A stretch of 64,000 bases of DNA. It comes from Peribacillus sp. Bi96 (GTDB lineage: Bacteria > Bacillota > Bacilli > Bacillales > DSM-1321). The notes under the pieces are model-generated. The model searched no databases, was not told where the DNA came from, and saw only the letters and a program-made list of their open reading frames with translations. The position numbers were made by a program, and so were the translations under genes. Of this stretch, positions 1 through 7,997 are shown one piece after another; position 1 is the first letter of the stretch; each line of letters starts with the position of its first letter. Location: assembly GCF_918698115.1 (NCBI RefSeq), contig NZ_CAKKLV010000013.1, forward strand, positions 1 through 64,000, written 5' to 3'.

Positions 1-251
1 TGTACAGCGGTCTCGTTGATTGATGCCCCATATTCGTTCATATATTTAAGTACCTCTAGTTTAAAGGGCAGAGTGTAATTTGTATAGGATGAAGCAAGTC
101 CTTCCATCCCATGTTTTAGATAGCGAGCGACCCATCTTTTCAGAGGGGATAAACCTACATTTCTTTCTTGTGCAATGGATTTATAGGATTTTTTCCCTTC
201 TAAGTACTCTAAAACTGCATGTAATTTTTCGTCTATCGTATATTTAGTCAA
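1..251 (-). CDS. IS3-type transposase OrfA, helix-turn-helix (partial)
   Basis: About 83 codons are visible, starting at a TTG at 251 preceded by GGAGGT (261-266). The protein begins LTKYTIDEKLHAVLEYLEG and continues with KSIAQERNVGLSPLKRWVARY, the tandem HTH pattern of IS150-type OrfA proteins, which bind the element ends. The 3' part, which would overlap OrfB by -1 frameshifting in this family, lies outside the window. Whether the element is intact cannot be judged. Confidence 0.75.
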   Translation of the reverse strand, partial: MTKYTIDEKLHAVLEYLEGKKSYKSIAQERNVGLSPLKRWVARYLKHGMEGLASSYTNYTLPFKLEVLKYMNEYGASINETAV

Positions 252-256
252 AAAAA

Positions 257-300
257 CTGCACCTCCAATTGTTAGATGTTGTCTAACAATTGGGGTGCAG
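257..300. repeat. Long hairpin at the IS end overlapping the OrfA ribosome binding site
   Basis: Arms at 265-276 and 282-293 (12 bp, perfect) enclose a 5-nt loop. The stem extends outwards to 257 and 300 with one bulged base. On the transposase strand the GGAGGT Shine-Dalgarno lies in the 3' arm and can pair with CACCCC of the 5' arm. A transcript entering from outside the IS would therefore fold the site away. Confidence 0.7.
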
Positions 301-333
301 TTCAAAATTCGGTCCTTTCATTTTATTGGATGA

Positions 334-996
334 TTAAAGATTATCTATTTTTTGGTGTATGTTATCGTGATGATCTCTTTTATCGTTAACCATTTCTCCA
401 TTTTCATTTTCTTCGTTACTCATTTTGTATCCTTGAGGCGATTTCAGCATTCTTTTGATTGTTTGTTCGATTGTATAGTCGATTCCTTTGCTGCCGGATT
501 TCAATGTAGAGAAATTCTCGACATCTTGGGCAAGGGTTTGATAGTCATCACTGACATAGACATGATAGTAGCGAGGCACGATGGACATGGCAGTACGTTT
601 AACTTGGTCTGCGGTTTCCGTCCGATCCTTGGTATTGGTATCATATACGACAAGCACTTCCTCATCAGTAACGAGGGTAGCGGCATCATTGACATTTGGA
701 ATCTGTACACTAAGTTTTGAAATCACATCAGACAGTTGTTCACGATCTATGGAAGCTGTTTTGTTGGAAATGTTACGGCCATCATGAGTCGTCTTATTTG
801 TGCGTGTAAAGCCGAAATCATCACTTTTGTTGTCATGATTACGATAATCCTCGTCATAATATTGAGTTGGATTATTTACGTTTGTCGGGTTACCAGCATG
901 GTTTTTTGCACCGAGCCCCAGATCTTTTTTATCGGAACATCCGGTTAGTGCAATCATCGAGCTTAAACCTATCGTTATTATTGTTTTTTTCATCAA
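334..996 (-). CDS. YhcN/YlaJ-family sporulation lipoprotein
   Basis: This is a 220-residue predicted lipoprotein. A short hydrophobic signal (MMKKTIITIGLSSMIA) is followed by the lipobox LTGC, with lipidated Cys at about residue 20. A low-complexity polar linker rich in Asn, Asp and His follows (about 25-75). The C-terminal domain (about 85-195) contains VLVVYDTNT and YYHVYVSDDYQTLAQDV, typical of the YhcN/YlaJ family of forespore and germination-related lipoproteins. The start has a purine-rich RBS (GGGGGTG). It is probably anchored outside the membrane of the forespore or spore. A specific function is not known from sequence. Confidence 0.8.
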   Translation of the reverse strand: MMKKTIITIGLSSMIALTGCSDKKDLGLGAKNHAGNPTNVNNPTQYYDEDYRNHDNKSDDFGFTRTNKTTHDGRNISNKTASIDREQLSDVISKLSVQIPNVNDAATLVTDEEVLVVYDTNTKDRTETADQVKRTAMSIVPRYYHVYVSDDYQTLAQDVENFSTLKSGSKGIDYTIEQTIKRMLKSPQGYKMSNEENENGEMVNDKRDHHDNIHQKIDNL

Positions 997-1106
997 TTAC
1001 ACCCCCGTAACTTTAGGATGAACATATTTCTCTATATTTCGCTTAGTAATTGATGGGGAATCAGTTATAATTTAAATAAGGAATGTATTTATGAGAGGTG
1101 AAAAAA

Positions 1107-1382
1107 ATGATTAACATCAATAACTTGACCTATGAAATCATCGAGGATGAAAGGGAAGGCTATAACGAAGAAGCGTTTAAAGCGAGATACAGTGAGATTT
1201 TAACGAAGTATGATTATATTGTAGGCGATTGGGGTTATGGCCAATTAAGACTTCGTGGATTTTTTGATGATACGAATCAGAAAGCGACGTTCGATACTAA
1301 AATAAGCACGCTTAGTGAATATTTATATGAATACTGTAATTTTGGCTGTCCATATTTCGTAGTGAAGAAAATAAAGAAATAA
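1107..1382 (+). CDS. yutD: YutD-family protein (DUF1027)
   Basis: This 91-residue cytosolic protein has the YutD hallmark segment YDYIVGDWGYGQLRLRGFF followed by LSEYLYEYCNFGCPYFVVKK near the C-terminus. The ATG at 1107 is preferred over an upstream in-frame GTG at 1098 because GAGAGGTG (1093-1100) is then well spaced as the RBS. The family is near-universal in Bacilli, and its biochemical role is unknown. Its place beside yutE-yutF matches the B. subtilis order. Confidence 0.85.
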   Translation: MININNLTYEIIEDEREGYNEEAFKARYSEILTKYDYIVGDWGYGQLRLRGFFDDTNQKATFDTKISTLSEYLYEYCNFGCPYFVVKKIKK

Positions 1383-1383
1383 A

Positions 1384-1409
1384 GAAGGCCAGAACTGACT
1401 CTGGCCTTC
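1384..1409 (-). terminator. Intrinsic terminator for the minus-strand 96-aa gene
   Basis: The 10-bp arms GAAGGCCAGA and TCTGGCCTTC flank an 8-nt loop. On the minus strand the hairpin is followed by a T-rich run (TTTATTTCTTTATTTT). It may also stop yutD transcripts, but the plus side has no clear U-tract. Confidence 0.75.
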
Positions 1410-1413
1410 CAAG

Positions 1414-1704
1414 TTAAGAGCTTCCATATCCTTTATAAGGAGGCTGTTCATCTTTTTCTGAATCATCATGTGTCGGATGAGCACCAGGATATTTTCGAGG
1501 TAAGTTTTCGTGCAGCGATTTATTTTCATAATTAAAGGCACTTTGATATCGTTGCCCTTCCTGCCATGGTGTATTTTTATTCTGCACTGGTTCATCTTTT
1601 GCAATGGGTGATCCAACAGGTCCTTCGGGAAATTCTTCAGGAATCAAAAAATCCCGCTGCTTTTCGACATTGGAGAAATCGTGATATTCCTCTTCTTTGT
1701 CCAA
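1414..1704 (-). CDS. Small hydrophilic Bacillaceae protein of unknown function
   Basis: This encodes 96 residues, starting at a TTG (1704) with a strong GGGGGGAT RBS. The product is highly polar, Pro/Asp/Glu-rich and without a hydrophobic segment. It contains IPEEFPEGPVGSP and PRKYPGAHPTHDD and looks intrinsically disordered. It resembles small cytosolic proteins seen next to DUF3055 genes in bacilli, but I do not know a function. Its own terminator lies directly downstream and it is co-oriented with the DUF3055 gene 66 bases upstream. Confidence 0.65.
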   Translation of the reverse strand: MDKEEEYHDFSNVEKQRDFLIPEEFPEGPVGSPIAKDEPVQNKNTPWQEGQRYQSAFNYENKSLHENLPRKYPGAHPTHDDSEKDEQPPYKGYGSS

Positions 1705-1770
1705 GGTAATCCCCCCTCATGTAATCGTACATTCAGTAGGTTTTCCCGTTTAAGAAAAAAACTTCAGGTT

Positions 1771-2037
1771 TCAGACGATTTCCATTAAAAAGTGACTTAG
1801 TTCTTCGGCTTCCGCTTCTGTCAACTGAAAGGCATGCTCAAGATAGCCTTCCTCTTCTAAATCATCTGGTCCAATAATCGCGAATCGGTTACTTTGCATA
1901 TTTAATACAAGTTTTTTTCCATAAAAGCGATCGGTTGTTGTAATGGCCAAATCGAATCTTGATTCCGCACCCATGAAACTTATGAACCGGGTTTTTGAAT
2001 CAACGACGTCGTTGTATAAATAAAAACGATCTTCCAT
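1771..2037 (-). CDS. DUF3055-family protein
   Basis: This is an 88-residue soluble protein. MEDRFYLYNDVVDSKTRF, FAIIGPDDLEEEGYLEHAF and a final acidic helix ending in LSHFLMEIV match my recollection of DUF3055, a small family of Firmicutes. The start is ATG with GAGAGGGAT upstream. No catalytic motif is evident and the function is unknown. It may be co-transcribed with the 96-aa gene downstream. Confidence 0.75.
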   Translation of the reverse strand: MEDRFYLYNDVVDSKTRFISFMGAESRFDLAITTTDRFYGKKLVLNMQSNRFAIIGPDDLEEEGYLEHAFQLTEAEAEELSHFLMEIV

Positions 2038-2439
2038 AGTATCCCTCTCTTCTTATCTTTTCATTTGTAATTCCATCATAACAAAGTGACTACAATAGGG
2101 GAACAGCCATTTTTGGCGCTCCTTGGCTGAATTGGTACTTCTTCAAGCTAATGCATCATACCGCTTGTATATTCATCAATCAAAGAATATTTGTTAAGAA
2201 TACAAATGGTGCCGTAATTGTGGTTTTTAACTGGAAGAAAAATGGCCGATGGATGCGTTACTATTGCTTTTTGTAAAGGTACTGGTTCAAAGGCTCTAGT
2301 CGAAGGAATTGAGCGTAAGGGAGAAGCTATGGTATCATCAAAGAATAAGGTTGGAATGGCACATAAGTTTAATAGGGCTGACCATTCAACTATAGAAATG
2401 ATTCCTATATCACCTTAGATCAGAAAGGATCTGGAAAAA
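2038..2439. other. Intergenic region between the divergent DUF3055 gene and yutE
   Basis: About 400 bases without a convincing gene. An open frame on the plus strand (2218-2418, 66 codons) ends just before yutE. A possible internal ATG at 2242 follows GGAAG, but the translation shows no recognisable family and no clear domain. The region should hold the promoters of both flanking genes; none could be placed with confidence. Confidence 0.5.
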
Positions 2440-2877
2440 ATGTATTTTGTAGACCGCCAAAAGATTGAACAAATATTAGGTTTTCTTGAAAAGCAGCTTG
2501 GACTTTTTGAAGGGCATGATAATTGGGATGGAGACGTTTCCGAACTTATTGCTGAAAGGCTTATACATACTTCGATCGATTCCGTGTTGGATGTAGGGAA
2601 TGCGGTAATTGATGGTTTTATTATGCGTGATCCAGGCAGTTATGAAGATATTATCGATATTCTGCATGATGAAAAGGTCATTTCAGAAGATAAAGCGATA
2701 CAATTTAAAAATGTGCTGCCGTTAAGGAAAATGCTGGTTCAGGATTTCATTGAAGTGGATCACAAAGAACTGCATACCGTATTCAAGGAGAATATCGAGG
2801 CATTCAAACAGTTTCCAAATTTGGTGAGAAATTATTTAATAAATGAATTGGGACCTGTGTCTGCTTTTAAAAACTAG
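2440..2877 (+). CDS. yutE: YutE, HepT-like (DUF86) protein with degenerate active motif
   Basis: A 145-residue helical protein. MYFVDRQKIEQILGFLEKQL, DGFIMRDPGSYEDIIDIL and the C-terminal NELGPVSAFK match B. subtilis YutE, a member of the DUF86/HepT fold. HepT toxins carry RX4HXY. Here the equivalent is R96-KMLV-Q101-D-F103, so the His and Tyr are replaced by Gln and Phe. No MNT nucleotidyltransferase antitoxin gene is adjacent; the neighbour 23 bases downstream is yutF, apparently in the same operon. A housekeeping, non-toxin role is likely. The RBS is AAAGGATCTGG. Confidence 0.85.
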   Translation: MYFVDRQKIEQILGFLEKQLGLFEGHDNWDGDVSELIAERLIHTSIDSVLDVGNAVIDGFIMRDPGSYEDIIDILHDEKVISEDKAIQFKNVLPLRKMLVQDFIEVDHKELHTVFKENIEAFKQFPNLVRNYLINELGPVSAFKN

Positions 2878-2900
2878 TAGCGTTAGGAAGGCGAAATCGA

Positions 2901-3668
2901 ATGAAGTCGTATAAAGGGTATTTAATTGACTTAGATGGCACCATGTACCGCGGGACGGAACAAATTGCGGAAGCGGCAGGGTTTATAAATGAACTAAGAA
3001 AAAGGGATATCCCTTATTTATTCGTAACAAACAACTCTTCCCGGACTCCGGCACAGGTAGCGGATAAATTGAGAAGCATCGGCATTTCAACGGAAGATGA
3101 TCAGGTTTTTACGACAAGCATGGCCACTGCGAACTACATAGCTGAGCAAAAGAAAGATGCATCCGTCTATGTAGTGGGGGAAGAAGGCATTATCGAGGCG
3201 CTAAAGGAAAAAGGAATGAAGCTGGTGGATGATCATCCAGACTTTCTGGTGATGGGCATCGACCGCGGTGTCAATTATGAAAAGTTATCAAAAGCCAGTC
3301 TTGCAGTTAGAAATGGCGCCACCTTCATTTCGACCAATGGGGATATTGCCATTCCTACTGAACAAGGACTTTTGCCGGGGAATGGTGCTTTGACATCCGT
3401 TGTTTCCGTTTCGACTCAGGTACAGCCGATTTTCATAGGAAAACCTGAATCCGTCATAGTGGAGCAAGCTCTAAGAGTATTAGGGGTGCCTAAAGAAGAG
3501 ACCATCATGGTTGGCGATAACTACGATACGGATATCATGGCTGGCATTAATGCGGGTATTGATACATTGCTTGTACATACTGGCGTTACGACAAAAGAAC
3601 GCTTAAAGCAATATAAGGAGCAGCCAACATATGTGGTGGACACGCTCGACCTATGGCACTTCGAATGA
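2901..3668 (+). CDS. yutF: YutF, HAD-IIA phosphatase
   Basis: This 255-residue HAD-superfamily phosphatase has motif I DLDGTMYRG (D11 and D13), motif II FVTNNSSRTPAQ, a class IIA cap and the motif III/IV region IFIGKPE...IMVGDNYDTDIMAG. These fit the NagD/YutF type, Mg-dependent phosphatases of the TIGR01457 group acting on small phosphorylated metabolites or p-nitrophenyl phosphate. It lies 23 bases after yutE, so the two are probably co-transcribed, and it is closed by a terminator. The true substrate is unknown. Confidence 0.9.
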   Translation: MKSYKGYLIDLDGTMYRGTEQIAEAAGFINELRKRDIPYLFVTNNSSRTPAQVADKLRSIGISTEDDQVFTTSMATANYIAEQKKDASVYVVGEEGIIEALKEKGMKLVDDHPDFLVMGIDRGVNYEKLSKASLAVRNGATFISTNGDIAIPTEQGLLPGNGALTSVVSVSTQVQPIFIGKPESVIVEQALRVLGVPKEETIMVGDNYDTDIMAGINAGIDTLLVHTGVTTKERLKQYKEQPTYVVDTLDLWHFE

Positions 3669-3706
3669 AAAAAACCAGGTCTGCTAAGGCAGCCCTGGTT
3701 TTTTTA
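3668..3706 (+). terminator. Intrinsic terminator after yutF
   Basis: The nested arms AACCAGG/CCTGGTT and CTGC/GCAG are followed by TTTTTTTA. The A-run on the 5' side gives partial bidirectionality. Confidence 0.85.
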
Positions 3707-3777
3707 TGTCGAAAAACTTCAAATTCCATTCACTGGAGGTTTATCATTGTAAACCATTAAAGGAACATATGACATTC

Positions 3778-4275
3778 CTATTCTGCATTTTTGGTTCTGT
3801 GGGCAAGCCTGCTTGAAGCGGCAGCTGCAATTGCCCCAACGATATCGTCTAAAAAGGTGTTGACCTTACCTGTACTTTTATCGTTTAAATATTTTAAGAT
3901 ACCCGGCTTTTGTTTATCGATGAAACCATAATTGGTAAAGCCGATGGATCCGTAAACATTAACGATGGATAAAGCTAATATTTCATCGACCCCATAAAGG
4001 CCTTCATCTATTTCAATGATGCTTTGCAAAGGTTCCTCAAGCAGTTTTTTCTCAGCTAGTATATCCAATTGAATGCCGGTCAGGATGGCATTTTGGACTT
4101 CGCGTTTGGAAAGGACCCGTTCGACATTGTGAAGGCAATCGGCGATTTGGAGATTTTCATGATAACTTGATTGTAAATACATGACAAGCTCAGCGATATC
4201 CTCCAGCTTCACTCCTCGTTCACTTAGCCATCTTCGAGCCGTTTGTTCTGACATTGATTGTTCAATATTAGCCAT
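3778..4275 (-). CDS. yutG: YutG, phosphatidylglycerophosphatase A-like protein
   Basis: A 165-residue protein with ILTGIQLDILAEKKLL, IIEIDEGLYGVDEILALSIVNVYGSIGFTNYGFIDK and FLDDIVGAIAAA, matching the Bacillus YutG/PgpA-like family. The ATG at 4275 (MANIEQ) is preferred to the in-frame ATG at 4287 because GGGTG then sits 5 bases upstream. The transmembrane anchor of proteobacterial PgpA is weak here, so the enzymatic assignment to phosphatidylglycerol-phosphate dephosphorylation is by family only. Confidence 0.8.
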   Translation of the reverse strand: MANIEQSMSEQTARRWLSERGVKLEDIAELVMYLQSSYHENLQIADCLHNVERVLSKREVQNAILTGIQLDILAEKKLLEEPLQSIIEIDEGLYGVDEILALSIVNVYGSIGFTNYGFIDKQKPGILKYLNDKSTGKVNTFLDDIVGAIAAAASSRLAHRTKNAE

Positions 4276-4475
4276 GTCATCACCCATTTCTCTATATTTT
4301 TAGGGATAGTTCAAATGCCTGTATTTTGATTTCTTTAAAGTGAAAAATCATGTAAGATGTTCCGATTTTCTAAGAAGGTTTCGATAATCATTCAGAAAAC
4401 GGGTTATTCCACATATATATAAGTATATGATGTCCAATATTTCTATTATATCCATTTAAAGAAGGGGGCCATTCC

Positions 4476-5477
4476 ATGATAGAAGAAATCATTTTTAATA
4501 ATTACGGTATACAAGTTGAGCGCGAAGAAGCCAACAGCAGGTTTCCAAGCTTCCTGTCAGGAAATATGGTTTACAGCATCGTTCCCATTGAGAATATGGA
4601 GCAGGAGGAATTAGTCGAACGCCATAAAATGTCTCAATATCTGATTTCACAAGGAGATCGTCACGTTTCGGCCTTTGTTCTTGCCAATCATGGCAGTTAC
4701 GTTTCTGAGGCGGATGAACAATTATTCATCCTGCTTGCCAATCAGGCTTTGGAAGGTCCGAAAAATTTCAATCCAGGAAGACGTCTGGCCAGATTCCATC
4801 AGCGTGGAAGAGGTATCAATGAAACGATTCAAACATGTTCAAGAATTGGTAAATGGAAGGAACTTTGGGAACAAAGGATCGATCAACTAGAAGGGATTTG
4901 GAGGGATAAGCTGAATGCTCATCCTGATAACCAGTTTGAAAAATTATTTATAGAAACCTTTCCCTATTATATGGTATTAGGTGAAAATGCGATTCAATAT
5001 TTAGTCGACACGGAAATTGATGATACCCCGCAAATTGTCGATAGTGGAACCGTATGTTATGAACGCTTTTTACATGATACTTGGAAAAGCAATAAATGGA
5101 TGAAAAATCCGTTTGATTGGGTTTTTGACCACGGAACCAGGGATGTCGCAGAGTGGGTGAGGGAACACTATTTTGAAAATGTGCATACCCATCAGCGGGG
5201 AATTGGACATTTTTTTCACCAATATCAGACCATTGAACCGTTCTCAAGTTTTTCAGCCCGGCTGTTATATTCCAGAATGCTATTTCCCATCCATTACTTT
5301 GAAACAGTGGAGGAGTATTTTTCAAAAACAACGGAGTCAAGGTCGAATGAACTGGAGGATAAGATATCTTCAATCACGAAGTCATCCCAACAATATGAGT
5401 CATTCCTCAAAAACTTTTATGAATTGGCGGAAGTCCCCGCCAAGAAATATAATTTGCCACAAATCGATTGGATTTAG
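4476..5477 (+). CDS. yutH: YutH, spore coat-associated CotS/kinase-fold protein
   Basis: This 333-residue soluble protein is related to the CotS/CotI/YutH group, which has an aminoglycoside-phosphotransferase-like fold. PGRRLARFHQRGRG (about residue 103) is the conserved HxxG-type segment, and FDWVFDHGTRDVAEWVREHYF lies in the C-lobe. RBS AAGAAGGGGG. In B. subtilis YutH is coat-associated and made in the mother cell. No clear kinase HxD...D pair is visible, so a structural role in the coat is more likely than catalysis. Confidence 0.8.
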   Translation: MIEEIIFNNYGIQVEREEANSRFPSFLSGNMVYSIVPIENMEQEELVERHKMSQYLISQGDRHVSAFVLANHGSYVSEADEQLFILLANQALEGPKNFNPGRRLARFHQRGRGINETIQTCSRIGKWKELWEQRIDQLEGIWRDKLNAHPDNQFEKLFIETFPYYMVLGENAIQYLVDTEIDDTPQIVDSGTVCYERFLHDTWKSNKWMKNPFDWVFDHGTRDVAEWVREHYFENVHTHQRGIGHFFHQYQTIEPFSSFSARLLYSRMLFPIHYFETVEEYFSKTTESRSNELEDKISSITKSSQQYESFLKNFYELAEVPAKKYNLPQIDWI

Positions 5478-5593
5478 ATGAAAACTGGAAAGAAATATGA
5501 TTCATCTTTACTTACTATGTTATGATAATAACAAGATTTTTTTGAATAGTTAGATATTAACTGGGTTACTTCAAGTTCGGGAAGGATTAGTCC

Positions 5594-6508
5594 ATGAAAA
5601 GGATGATGATGGCCGCCCTTTTATTCCTGTTAGTCATCCAAGCGACAATGCCTGCTAAGGCAGAAATGAAAACAAGTTGTGAAGCAACTCAATTCAAAAT
5701 TGTCATTAAGACTACTACGGATCTGAAAGAAAAGGCGTCGGCTGCAAGTAAAACAGTAAAAACTTATAAGAAAAATACTGAGCTATCAGTCAGTGGGAGA
5801 ACTGGAGACTGGTATAAGGTCTGTCACTCTAAAAAGACTGCATATATCAGTATGGCGGATGCAAAAGAGGTTTTCAGCTCCAGTGAAAAAGCCCTGCAAA
5901 AGAAATTCGATACGAGAAAAGGCGTCAACCAAATTGTATCGGTGACAGGGAAGTCGATGAGTGACACGAAGGTCACGATCCAAACATATGAGAAGAAAAA
6001 AGGCGAATGGCGACGAGCATTAAAGAAGATGGAAGGCGTCATTGGGAAGAACGGCTTTACGAAGAGTAAAAAAGAGGGCGATGGAAAATCCCCGGTTGGT
6101 ATTTATTCATTCGGTACGGCTTTTGGAAGCAAAACGAAGCCGGCAGGCGTGAAAATGGGTTATAAGAAAACGACAAAATATGACTACTGGATTGATGATC
6201 AAACATCCAACGATTATAACAAGTGGAAAACCTACAAAGGAAATCCCGAAGGTAAATGGAAGTCTTTCGAAAGGATGAATCATGAACTCTATAAGTATGG
6301 GGCGGTCATTAATTATAATACGAACCCCATCATAAAAGGAAAAGGCAGTGCAATCTTTTTTCATATTTGGAGAGGTGAAACAAAACCTACGGCAGGATGT
6401 ACAGCCACTGCTGAAAAGAACGTCCTCAGTTTACTGAAATGGATGGATCCCGAGCAAAAGCCACATATAATAATGGGGACAAATGATTCATTAAAGTCGG
6501 TTAACTAA
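5594..6508 (+). CDS. Exported SH3-like / L,D-transpeptidase (YkuD-type) protein
   Basis: A 304-residue secreted protein. The signal peptide MKRMMMAALLFLLVIQATMPAKAE is followed by an SH3b-like repeat (about 35-90, containing GDWYKVCHSKKTAYISMADAKEVF). The C-terminal catalytic domain has KSPVGIYSFGTAFG, then H257 (FFHIWRG) and T266-A-G-C269 (KPTAGCTA). This is the H...[ST]xGC signature of the YkuD fold, whose Cys attacks the peptidoglycan stem peptide. It is longer and more diverged than YkuD itself. It probably remodels or trims the wall outside the membrane. The gene is monocistronic, upstream of the threonine operon. Confidence 0.75.
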   Translation: MKRMMMAALLFLLVIQATMPAKAEMKTSCEATQFKIVIKTTTDLKEKASAASKTVKTYKKNTELSVSGRTGDWYKVCHSKKTAYISMADAKEVFSSSEKALQKKFDTRKGVNQIVSVTGKSMSDTKVTIQTYEKKKGEWRRALKKMEGVIGKNGFTKSKKEGDGKSPVGIYSFGTAFGSKTKPAGVKMGYKKTTKYDYWIDDQTSNDYNKWKTYKGNPEGKWKSFERMNHELYKYGAVINYNTNPIIKGKGSAIFFHIWRGETKPTAGCTATAEKNVLSLLKWMDPEQKPHIIMGTNDSLKSVN

Positions 6509-6609
6509 TAATCATTAAAATGGTTTTCCCATAAAAAAATAAGTGTTATCCGCTCTTACTCTTTCAAGGGATGGACAAAAAATGTTCGTGTATTCATCTT
6601 TTCTAACTA

Positions 6610-6638
6610 TTGATAATTATATGAATTAAACTTATAAT
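6610..6638 (+). promoter_or_regulatory. SigA-type promoter of hom-thrC-thrB
   Basis: TTGATA (6610-6615), 17-bp spacer, TATAAT (6633-6638). The leader to the hom start is only about 55 bases, so there is no room for a T-box or riboswitch. AGGGGG at 6685-6690 is the RBS. Confidence 0.75.
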
Positions 6639-6698
6639 GTCTACTATACAAATACAAGTGTTTTCTTCAGGAAAACAGTTTTTTAGGGGGAACCAAAT

Positions 6699-7997
6699 AT
6701 GAAAGCCATCTCGATCGGTTTATTGGGGTTAGGTACAGTCGGATCAGGAGTCGTACAAATCATTGAAAGGCATCAGGACAAGCTTATGCATCAAGTAGGC
6801 TGTTCCATTTCCATTAAGAAGATACTTGTCAAAGACATGAAGAAAGAGCGGCTTGTCGAGATTGATAAAGGAATATTAACTGACAATCCCGAAGATATCA
6901 TTTCGAATCCCGAGATTGATGTTGTGATTGAAGTTATGGGTGGAATTGAAGAAACACGCCATTATCTAATAGAGGCAATAAAAAATAAAAAGCATATCGT
7001 CACGGCCAATAAAGACTTGATGGCTTTATATGGTCCGGACCTGCTTGAATTAGCAACTGAGAATAAATGTGACCTTTTCTATGAAGCAAGTGTTGCCGGG
7101 GGTATCCCGATTTTACGTGGTCTTGTTGATGGATTATCTTCTGACCGAATCACGAAAATGATGGGAATCGTCAATGGAACGACGAACTTCATATTAACGA
7201 AAATGAGCAAAGAAGGCAGAACGTATGATGACGTATTGAGGGAAGCTCAGGAGCTTGGATTCGCTGAAGCGGATCCAACAGCCGATGTAGGAGGATTGGA
7301 TGCAGCCCGTAAAATGGCGATACTATCCACACTTGGTTTCTCAATGAACATTGGCTTGAATGATGTGGAGGTACAAGGGATTACTGATATATCCGAAGAG
7401 GATTTGAGATATAGTAAAAAGCTTGGCTATACAATGAAACTGATTGGAGTCGCTTCGAGGGCGGGAGACAGGGTCGAAGTAAGTGTCCAACCTGCACTTC
7501 TTCCGGAAGCACACCCGTTAGCATCAGTAAATAATGAGTATAATGCGGTATACGTTTATGGGGAAGCTGTAGGGGAAACGATGTTTTACGGACCGGGAGC
7601 AGGCAGTCTTCCGACAGCGACGGCCGCCGTTTCGGATATGGTGACCGTCATCAAGAATATGAGGCTTGGCGTAAATGGCCGAAGTGCCGTTTCACCGCAA
7701 TTCCCGAAACAATTAAAAGACGCGACTGAAATTTCCGCTAAGTTCTTCATTCGATTACATGTTCAGGACGAAGTGGGTGTTTTGGCGAGAATCACCAATT
7801 TATTTGCAGAGCATGGGGTAGGATTCGATAAAATCCTTCAATTGCCGTTGGATGAAAAGGAATCTTCCGAAATCGTATTAGTTACACATACTTCCACTTT
7901 GGCTGCATTTGAGCAAATAAAACAGAAATTACATGATTACAATATGGTAAGAGAAGTGAAGAGTACATACCGAGTTGAAGGAGAGGAAATCAAATGA
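6699..7997 (+). CDS. hom: Homoserine dehydrogenase
   Basis: Encodes 432 residues: a Rossmann domain with [10 protein letters not shown] (10-19), the catalytic/substrate domain ([41 protein letters not shown]), and a C-terminal ACT domain (about 350-425, [21 protein letters not shown]). It reduces aspartate-4-semialdehyde to homoserine, the branch point to threonine and methionine, in the cytoplasm. The ACT domain suggests feedback control by threonine. It is the first gene of the threonine operon, and its stop overlaps the thrC start by 4 bases (ATGA). Confidence 0.97.
   Translation: MKAISIGLLGLGTVGSGVVQIIERHQDKLMHQVGCSISIKKILVKDMKKERLVEIDKGILTDNPEDIISNPEIDVVIEVMGGIEETRHYLIEAIKNKKHIVTANKDLMALYGPDLLELATENKCDLFYEASVAGGIPILRGLVDGLSSDRITKMMGIVNGTTNFILTKMSKEGRTYDDVLREAQELGFAEADPTADVGGLDAARKMAILSTLGFSMNIGLNDVEVQGITDISEEDLRYSKKLGYTMKLIGVASRAGDRVEVSVQPALLPEAHPLASVNNEYNAVYVYGEAVGETMFYGPGAGSLPTATAAVSDMVTVIKNMRLGVNGRSAVSPQFPKQLKDATEISAKFFIRLHVQDEVGVLARITNLFAEHGVGFDKILQLPLDEKESSEIVLVTHTSTLAAFEQIKQKLHDYNMVREVKSTYRVEGEEIK

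Larger units (their letters stand above)
1..304 (-). mobile_element. IS3-family (IS150-like) insertion sequence, 5' end only
   Basis: On the minus strand the element seems to begin at about 304 with TGAACTGCACC, fitting the 5'-TG...CA-3' ends of IS3 elements. It continues through a transposase OrfA that leaves the window at base 1. The other inverted repeat, OrfB and any target-site duplication lie outside, so the exact end is inferred from the terminal TG and the inverted repeat just inside it. Confidence 0.7.

Noticed and set aside
2218-2418. 66-codon open frame upstream of yutE
   Set aside because: No recognisable domain and a weak RBS. More likely promoter and leader sequence.
6510-6698. 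T-box or attenuator before hom
   Set aside because: The leader after the promoter is only about 55 bases and has no T-box GGGTGG-type motif or terminator/antiterminator pair.
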